A stretch of DNA of 64,000 bases from Symbiodinium natans (taxonomy: Eukaryota > Sar > Dinophyceae > Suessiales > Symbiodiniaceae): positions 301,281 to 365,280 of the forward strand of contig CAJNDS010002162.1 in assembly GCA_905221605.1 (NCBI GenBank), in the 5' to 3' direction. A program made the position numbers and the translations under genes. A model generated the notes under the pieces. It did not search any database and was not told where the DNA came from. It worked only from the letters and a program-made list of their open reading frames with translations. Below, piece after piece: positions 57,193-64,000 of this stretch; position 1 is the stretch's first letter; the number at the start of each line of letters is the position of its first letter.

Positions 57193-58735
57193 AAGGGATT
57201 AGTCCCTACACTCTTCCTCGCTAATCCTCGATAGGTGCAGTGCCTGGAGAGGTCTGTCTCCGGAGCCTCCGGGTGGGAATATCCTGTCAGGCGTGATGTG
57301 AGTGGGGTCTTTATGCTATACTTGTATAAAGGGGAGTGTACAGTATATCTTGTACCGTATATTTGGGGTATATGTGAGGTACCCCTACTTGGGGGGGGGG
57401 GGGAAATACGCATGTTTAGGGTTTATAAGGTTCGAAAGTTCAGGGCTGGTAGGCTCCGACCCGCCATCCCCTGAACGAAACGAACCAGCCGTCTTCCGGG
57501 AAGGCCTACGAGGGCGCATCCCAAACAGAACCGCTCAGGATCCTAAACTGGACTTCGACATTCAGAGCCAGGTTCTGAACCCCGAGGTCCTACTACTATA
57601 CTCCCCTTAGAACCTTAATATAAACAATATTCTTAATATCCTCTTGGGTTTATATAAACAAAAAATCATTCTCAAGGGGGATATAGACTATGCTTGCGTA
57701 GCGCTTCCGGCCCTTGAGCCCTAACCTCTGAAACCCGAAACCGACTGCTTCGAAGCCCCCCTCCAACCGGAAACATGGCGGCGTTGCGAGCAAGGTGGTC
57801 AGCTGTTCTGATATGACCTCAGTGCAAGCCCGACCACAAGGCTCGTGGGCTTAGGGGGCTGGGGGTTTATAGGTTTAAGGCTTAGGGTTGAGGGTTGTAG
57901 CAGTTTAGTTCAGGCAGTTGTGGTGCATTATTGTAGGCGTTTGCTGAAACACCTCGAAGCCGAAGCCTCACCCTAAAACCTTGGTCCCTAGACCCTATAA
58001 GCCCCTGAACTTCTACGGGTTTAGGGTTTAGGGTTTGGGGTTTGGGGTTTGGGGTTAAGGGCTTAGGGTTTAACCGACCCCTGAGCCAATGACCTGCTCA
58101 AGCAACCAAAGGTCGGCCCCAGTCAAGAAAGCACATACCAGCCGAGTCTATCCAGGTCTACATGACATGCTGGGAGACGAATTACTTCCTTGATCAGATC
58201 CCGGGGGGAAGCACTCGCGGGAGGATAGCATGGTTTGTCAGGGCGGCCCTACAGATGGTCATAATTCTAAATGCATCACATCTATTGAAATTGGCAACTT
58301 TGGTGCAGTAGGGTGTTTGCCCGAAACCCTCAACCCTAACAATGTCTCGAACACTGATCACTGGCCCTTTCGGACGAGTTGCAGGAGGCTCCGTAGCGGC
58401 AGGGGTGCTTGATTCGCTCGGATTTCTCCTCCTGCACCGGAGGGTGCTTCCTCAGAATGCAAGAGTCCGGAGGCCGGCTCCACCAGTCCCAAAAAACCCT
58501 ACGGGGCTCTTAGTAGGGGGGGGGGGGGGAGTGAATGAAGTCGGTACCCTGTATACTCCCTTGAAAGGGGGATAGAAGGGACCTAGATCACTCCCCTCAT
58601 TCCTTCGTAAAAGCCAAGCCAAACATCGATAGACTGCGACCTACACATCGACTCTCGGCTCCCGACGCCAGCTGTAGCAAAGCCTCATCCACGATGCTGG
58701 GATCACCTCAGGAAGCTCGGAAGCTCGGTGGATGT

Positions 58736-58837
58736 TTGGGATGTTCCCCCTTAATACTAACACTCCTTTATAGGGATTACAGTACCCCGACTAGAATCCC
58801 TACTAAGGATTGTTGGTATAAGGGGTGAACATCCCAA
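58736..58837. mobile_element. Family A element, copy 9
   Basis: Ends TTGGGATGTTCCCCC and GGGTGAACATCCCAA, with the subterminal pair CACTCCTTTATAGGGAT and ATCCCTACTAAGGATTG. No clear target duplication. Confidence 0.85.
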
Positions 58838-59020
58838 GGTTAGGGTTTCGGGGTCAGGGTTTTGGGTTAGTTGTTGGTGCTTAGAGCTGCAGGGTGGTTT
58901 GTGCAAGCAGGGCTGAGTTTTCCGAGGGGGCGGGAAACCGTTGGCCTTGAAAGGGCTTTCGTCCTTTTCGCACCCATAGCAAGTTAAAGGTACCTGCTGA
59001 GAACCTCAATTGGGGGGCGG

Positions 59021-59118
59021 GTTTCCGATACTGGCGGGTGCCTTATTGGTCCTTTTTCTAAGGGAATCCTACTCTTTTTGGGGGGCTATTTTAGGGGTCT
59101 CTGATTTTCCTAAACTCC
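59021..59118. mobile_element. Family D element, copy 4
   Basis: Ends GGGTTTCCGATACTGGCGGG and AGGGGTCTCTGATTTTCC, and the same TCCTTTTTCTAAGGG core as copy 3. Confidence 0.55.
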
Positions 59119-60811
59119 CACAAAAGGGTTTTGTGTGCAGAGAGCATCTGGAGACGGAGGCAGAGCAAGGAATGTGCAGGCGCAATGCACCCAGCCCAGA
59201 ACCTCTAACAGCCTTTGGGGCTTTTGGGCATACGGGGATTGGGCCCATGTCTAAACCCCACACCATGACTAGATAGCCACACAACGAGCTCTGCAAATTG
59301 GTGGGTGCCTTTCTAGGGCCCCTTGCATTGTGGTTGATCAAATCTATGGGTCCTTTGGGGTCTCTCTTATCGTGCCATCTTCGGTCAAGCCCCAGCCCCC
59401 CCCCCCCCCAAGTACACTAAACCGGAGCAAAACCGTCGACACGTCAAAAGCGACGCCCAGGCGGGACTTAGGGGTTGGGGTTAATCCTAAGCCCTAAACC
59501 CTAAACCCTTAACCCTAAACCCTAACGAGTCCCAGCATCTTTACAGCAGCCATGCTGAGACACAAGACTCTCTACTATCCATGCTCAGAGTCGGGCTCAC
59601 ATCGCCCTGCCAGGGCTGACTGCTACACAAGGTCCCTCTGTGATTACTTGAATTTAGGGTTTGGGGTTTAGGGTCTATAGGGTTTAGGGCAGGTCTCCTT
59701 CAAAGGGGCTTGTAAGTTCAGGGTTGAGGATGTCCTTGGGCCTCCCTGTGACCTACAAACAGCGCAGGGTGGCCCCTGTTTTTACCACAAAGTGGGCTCG
59801 CCAAGTTCCTCATAAGGGGCCCAACGCCAGACAAAGCAGCGGCCCAACTGGATGTAGGGGGGTGAGGGAAGCCCCAAAAAGCCGAAAAAACCCAACAACC
59901 TAAAACCCTAAAAGCACTTAACCCCAAAACCCTGAAAACAGAACCCCCCCCCCCCCAAAAAAAAAAAAAAAAAAAAACAAAACCCCAAAACCCTAAATCC
60001 CCCCCCCCCAAAAAAAAAAAGCCTAAAGCAGATCCGAGACAGTTCGGCATGTTCCCGGAGCCTCTGATGGCGGTGCATGGCTGTGGCGGGCAGCGTGGGC
60101 ACTGTCCGATGTGCAGCCTCCGAGGAGCCGGGTGTCTAGGGCTTGTAGGACTTGTAGGGCTTATAAGATTTTACAGGGCTTTTAGGGCTGTATAGGGTTT
60201 GTAAGGGTTATGGGGTTCTATAGGGCCTTCAGGGTTAGAGGGCCTTGAGGGTTTATAGGGGGTTTATAGGGCTTTCAGCGTGCTGAGGGCGCATGCGTTC
60301 TTATTGCTAGAAGTTCGAGGCTACAGTGGACCAGGAGGTTTGAAAATCTCGCCGGTGATGTTGGATACCGTTGCCCCGACTAGAGACATACAGGGTGGCC
60401 CTCACAAACCAGGTGAGTTGATGATTTTTCCTAAAGGCTGCTTAGAGCAAGGGTGCTGCCAGTTAATCATTCTCTCTGGAAAGCTCGCAAATATACACCT
60501 TGGAACCCCTGAAACCTAAACCCTAAACACCCTAAAACCCAAACCCCCAAAAACACCCTAAAACTCCCTAAACCCTAAACCCCGCCAAAAACACCTTATA
60601 AAACACAAGCCCAAGGGCCAAGGGTGGTGTTGGAGTTGGGTGTGAAGGCTTCCGGGCTTCCGGATCCGCAGATGAGAGTCGAAGCGCTGTGAGGACTCAG
60701 GGTGGCTTGGGGTGCTACGGCGTTGGGGAGAGTGTAGGGCTTAGGGCCTACGACCGTCGTGCCCTAAACCCTAAACCCTAAACCCCAAACCCCAAACCCC
60801 AAACCCAGTCT

Positions 60812-63422
60812 GGCCCGTCACTTGGTCCCCACGCGTGCGCAGGTGGATCCTTCGCTGCAGTCGGTGCAGAGCGGCCTGGGATCCTGGTGAAAAAGACCGG
60901 GAGCTTACCTAGACCCAGGAGGCTAGGAATAGAAAGGGTGCCCTTTGTGGTTTCAAGGGGGCTTGTAAGGGAGCCCAAGCCCTGAAGGGGAATAATGGCC
61001 TAGTCTGGGTCCTAGTTACTGAGGGTCTGGTGTGCAGGAGAGGGAACTCAGAAACCGGCGTCTGAAATCGAAACCCAGCGCACTCAGACTCATAGGCGCA
61101 CCCCCCCAAACAAATTGCAACACATCAGGGAGCTCTGAAACAAAAACTGAGCCTGTATGCCCAGGAAGATGGGAAGCTGCACTTGCAGGGTTTAGAAGGG
61201 ATTCTCGTGTTTATCAGCTTGGGCTTTGATATCTTTAAGCCTAAAACTGTTTGTCAGCAGAAGTATTGACAGGAGAACCCATAGGGAGACTCATTGTGAC
61301 CCCCAAACGGCCAAGATCATCTTATTATGCAGATTCGTCGTGTGGTGATTGGGGGGGCTCAAGGGAGAAGAAAGACCTGCACAATGGAGGCAACTCTCAA
61401 CAAATCCACACCTTAAATCCTGAACCTCGACACCCTGAAGCCGCAAAAAACCCTCAACCCTAAACACGAAACCCTCGACGCAGGGCTCCATGAAACTTCA
61501 CCCGATGCCTGGCCGCGCAGAGTTCGCAGGCAGGCATCGGAAAACTCCTCCCGCCGGCCAGTGATGATGACCTCTCTCACACATCGATTCAGGGCTTGGT
61601 CTCTCTAGGGTTTAAAGGGTTCAGGGTTTCAGCGCCGGAAACCCCTAAACCCGGCAACCCCAAACCCTGAAGTTCGAAGAGTTGGTGGTCCAGCGCTGTC
61701 TGGAGGCTGGGCAAAGTTATAAGACTTAACCTGGCACACCTCATGCAGCTCACAATTCAGGGTCTACAGTGTTGCGGAGGTCAATCCTCCAGCTGACTAT
61801 CCCGCCTTCTTGACCGTCTGCAGGGCATGGCTGTGGCGTCTAAGGACGCTGCCCAGGCCTTGGGGGCGGCTGCAGATAACCCTAAACCCTAAACCCTAAA
61901 CCCTAAACCCTAAACCCTAAACCCTAAACCCTAAACCCTAAACCCAGCGAGAGCCGGTGTCTCATTTTTGGGTGATGTCCGTTGGAAGGATGCAACGATG
62001 CAGCAGCCGACTGCCCAACTTCGCCATGATCACCCTGGAAAGCTTTAGGCCCCCACAGCCGCCAATGACGTAAGGATCGTTGCCGAAGACGCCGCAGCCC
62101 ACGTCGGGGACGATGATGATCTCAGCATTTAGTACCTCGAGCAGCAAGTTGGGATCAATCTGCTGCATCGTCCCTGAGAGCTACTGTAAACACTGTCAGC
62201 CCTAAACCCGGAAAACGATGCGCATGCTCTCATTGGAGCAGTTTATGAAGCGTTTCGCCGGGCATGGTCAGGGCGGCACGTTTCATTCATGCTACGGAAA
62301 CAAACGAGACTGCTAAGACCCAGCAAGGAACCACTGGGTTGCAAAACAGGCCCACAGTGACAGCTTGAAGAGATTGTTGGGCACCGTCCTCATGGCTAGT
62401 GTCCACCCCTTTTGTGGGCATTGCTGAATTGCTGAGACATCCTTTGCTTAGCAAAACGAAGCCCCCTAAACCCTAAACCCTAATCCCTATAAACACCCCC
62501 ACGGGCAGGCCTCCACAGAGGCGAGAAGAGCTGCCTGCTCTGCGGCGGCATCGACAATCATTCCAGAAGAGACTTACCCACACCCTCTTCGCAAGCCCAC
62601 CCCCACCCCCACACCCCCACACCCCCCCCCCACCAATAAGACATGGTTTAGGTTCCTAACGCACCTTCGACCTGCAATCCCCAGGCGTGAGGAAACCTCC
62701 ATTGTAGTTTCAGATGTTGACCGTTTGAGTCGCTAAGAACAATGGCTTGCGTCTTTGAAAGCTTCAGAGCCAGCAAAAAGCAACAGAGTTTGGAGTATTC
62801 TCCGCCTGAACATATCTCCCAGAAACTTCCATTCTTCCGGCGAACCCGAATTGCCGTGGTTGGTTCACAGGGCTTCCTCCTGCATGGGTCTGTTAAACAC
62901 AATGTCGGTACACAGCCTTGGCTGACCCTGGGCGAAGCAAAAAAAAAACGCACTCCAAGCCCGCAGAAAGCTTCAACCCTGAACCCAATCAATAAACCTG
63001 GCAGACCGCCCCAAGCCCCCTGAACCCTGATGCCCTAAACCTTAAACCCTGAACCCTGAACCCTAAACAACCCTAAACCCTACACTCCCTGCCTCGAGCT
63101 TCTCGCGAGTTTGTTTCAAATACTCCGCCGGATGCTCCGGGCTGTCTAAGGGGCTGTCCCGGACACGAGGGTTCCGGTTGAACCTCACCGGCGATCAGGA
63201 TCCAGGTTTCGGGTCCCTAACCCTAAACCCAAAACCCTCAACCCCATAGCCATAGCCATAGGGTTTACAGGGATCATAGGCTTTCCCACATTTTGCTCAG
63301 AAACGTTCGCGTGGCGCCACTCCCCGAATTCAGACCCACCCGAAATGCTGGGCGCAAGCGCATTGCCACGGAGACCACCCCAGTCAGAGGCTGCACAGCA
63401 TCGAGGAAGCCGTAGCCATCGT
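60812..63422 (-). CDS. Macrodomain-like protein, resembles microbial-type PARG (partial)
   Basis: Minus-strand exons at 63422-63356 (DDGYGFLDAVQPLTGVVSVA), 63183-63093 (FNRNPRVRDSPLDSPEHP), 62572-62511 (SGMIVDAAAEQAALLASVE), 62173-62034, 61571-61509 (VIITGRREEFSDACLRTLRG) and 60875 to about 60812 (AALHRLQRRIHLRTRGDQV). The 62.1-kb exon has IIIVPDVGCGVFGNDP, which resembles the GCGxFGNDP block of TIGR02452-like poly(ADP-ribose) glycohydrolases of the macrodomain fold. If that is right, it binds or removes ADP-ribose. Joins 1-2, 4-5 and 5-6 are phase-consistent. The join between 62511 and 62173 is unresolved and may hide one more small exon (near 62240-62280). The N-terminus was not found; a Copia fragment and telomere-like repeats lie upstream. 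The family assignment rests on one motif. Confidence 0.6.
60909..61016. mobile_element. Family B element in an intron of the PARG-like gene
   Basis: Ends CTAGACCCAGGAG and GGGTCCTAG, flanked by TTAC on both sides, with internal AAAGGGTGCCCTTT and AAGGGAGCCC. It lies between the exons at 61509 and 60875. Confidence 0.8.
61877..61946. repeat. CCCTAAA array in the PARG-like gene
   Basis: Nine perfect units next to a coding-looking island (61790-61870). Confidence 0.95.
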
Positions 63423-63890
63423 CTGCAAAACGCGCACGCTTTCATGTTGGGCGGGTTATGGTATCAATCTGCCAGATTCGAGCTACTCACAGCTAGTTGG
63501 ACTGCTTGGAACCGTGGACCGCTTCGACAAGCTCATCTGTTTTATCTGTCCAAATGGAAATACCCTAAACCCTAAAGCCTCAACCCTAAACCCTGAACCC
63601 TAAACCCTATTTGGGAAAAGCTGGCGGCTTTCACCTTTTCTCACTGCATAGACAGGTATGCTCAAGAGCGCTCTGTAAGCCAAATGTAGCGGATAAAATA
63701 CAGTCAACATCTATGCCATCAATACACTCTCATTCATGTCCAGGCTATACATAGGTGAGATTGAGACTCAACCTTCTTTCTGGCATGAATGAGCGGAAAA
63801 CCGCTGTGCGTCTTGACTCGATCGCACGAAACGTGCATGCGCTGCTTAGGAGTCGCATGACTGACACACACACCCTGAGGGTCGTGTAGA

Positions 63891-63998
63891 TCATCCTAGT
63901 TGCTTCTCCGACTGCCTCTCGATTTGATACTGACAGGCTGTCAATACCTTGATGAGGAAGTCGGGGCGCATACTCTTCGTCAAGCAATCAGCGATCAT
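63891..63998 (-). mobile_element. Copia-type retrotransposon, C-terminus of Pol (RNase H end), partial
   Basis: From the window edge the minus strand reads MIADCLTKSMRPDFLIKVL and ends 36 codons in with TGA at 63891-63893. 'IADCLTKSM' matches the block near the C-terminus of Copia (Pseudoviridae-like) polyproteins, where RNase H ends in (M/I)AD.LTK. The rest of the element lies outside the window. The 63620-63890 stretch after the stop may hold its 3' untranslated region and long terminal repeat, but no boundary could be fixed. It is a cellular retroelement remnant or end; activity cannot be judged. Confidence 0.7.
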
Positions 63999-64000
63999 GG

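Larger units (their letters stand above)
56450..60800. other. Stretch without a recognised gene
   Basis: Contains one family A and one family D copy, poly(G)/poly(C)/poly(A) runs and telomere-like units. GC-rich islands near 56650-56710, 60055-60120 and 60620-60700 are open on the minus strand and could be 3' exons of the PARG-like gene, but no join was found. Confidence 0.5.

Noticed and set aside
62742-63023. 93-codon plus-strand open frame
   Set aside because: Lies in an intron of the minus-strand PARG-like gene, has no family signal, and the opposite strand is equally open.

Overview
This window is nuclear DNA from a dinoflagellate. Three independent lines of evidence support that. (1) Several intron-rich genes can be spliced in frame only by mixing GT, GC and GA 5' splice sites with AG|G 3' sites, which is a known dinoflagellate peculiarity. 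(2) A complete gene for DVNP (dinoflagellate/viral nucleoprotein), the group's histone-replacing basic chromatin protein, lies at 46607-47458. (3) The spacer DNA is full of short CCCTAAA/TTTAGGG tracts, the telomere motif used by dinoflagellates. The species cannot be named from the sequence.

Layout. Every gene I can recognise is read from the minus strand, so the window is one unidirectional gene cluster. From right to left in coordinates (5' to 3' for the genes): the 3' end of a Copia-type retrotransposon (63891-63998); a gene whose best exon resembles microbial-type PARG/macrodomain proteins (about 60812-63422); scattered minus-strand exon candidates at 53-57 kb; an ankyrin-repeat gene (about 47726-51560); DVNP; a set of unassigned exons (about 38.4-45 kb); a complete full-length ABCB/P-glycoprotein-type ABC transporter in 31 exons (23815-37940); a J-domain (DnaJ-like) protein gene (about 13-20 kb); and further unassigned minus-strand exons down to the left edge.

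The ABC transporter could be rebuilt exon by exon. The 31 exons sum to 4008 nt (1335 codons plus stop) with every reading phase consistent. Of its 30 introns, 12 use GT, 13 GC and 5 GA donors, and 29 of the 30 acceptors are AG|G. Introns interrupt both Walker A loops, the second ABC signature and the second Walker B motif.

The non-coding DNA is dominated by short non-autonomous elements with terminal inverted repeats. At least four families are present (called A to D here), plus a nested duplicated foldback cassette inside an (ACT)n microsatellite at 3.9-6.0 kb. One family B copy makes up a whole transporter intron (29596-29718). Its 6-bp target duplication supplies the GT donor and the junction of its end with that duplication supplies the AG acceptor, which is the signature of intron gain by an 'introner'. 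Many other introns carry 4-13 bp direct repeats across their splice sites. I think this intron-making element system is the most interesting thing in the window. No rRNA, tRNA or CRISPR was seen.
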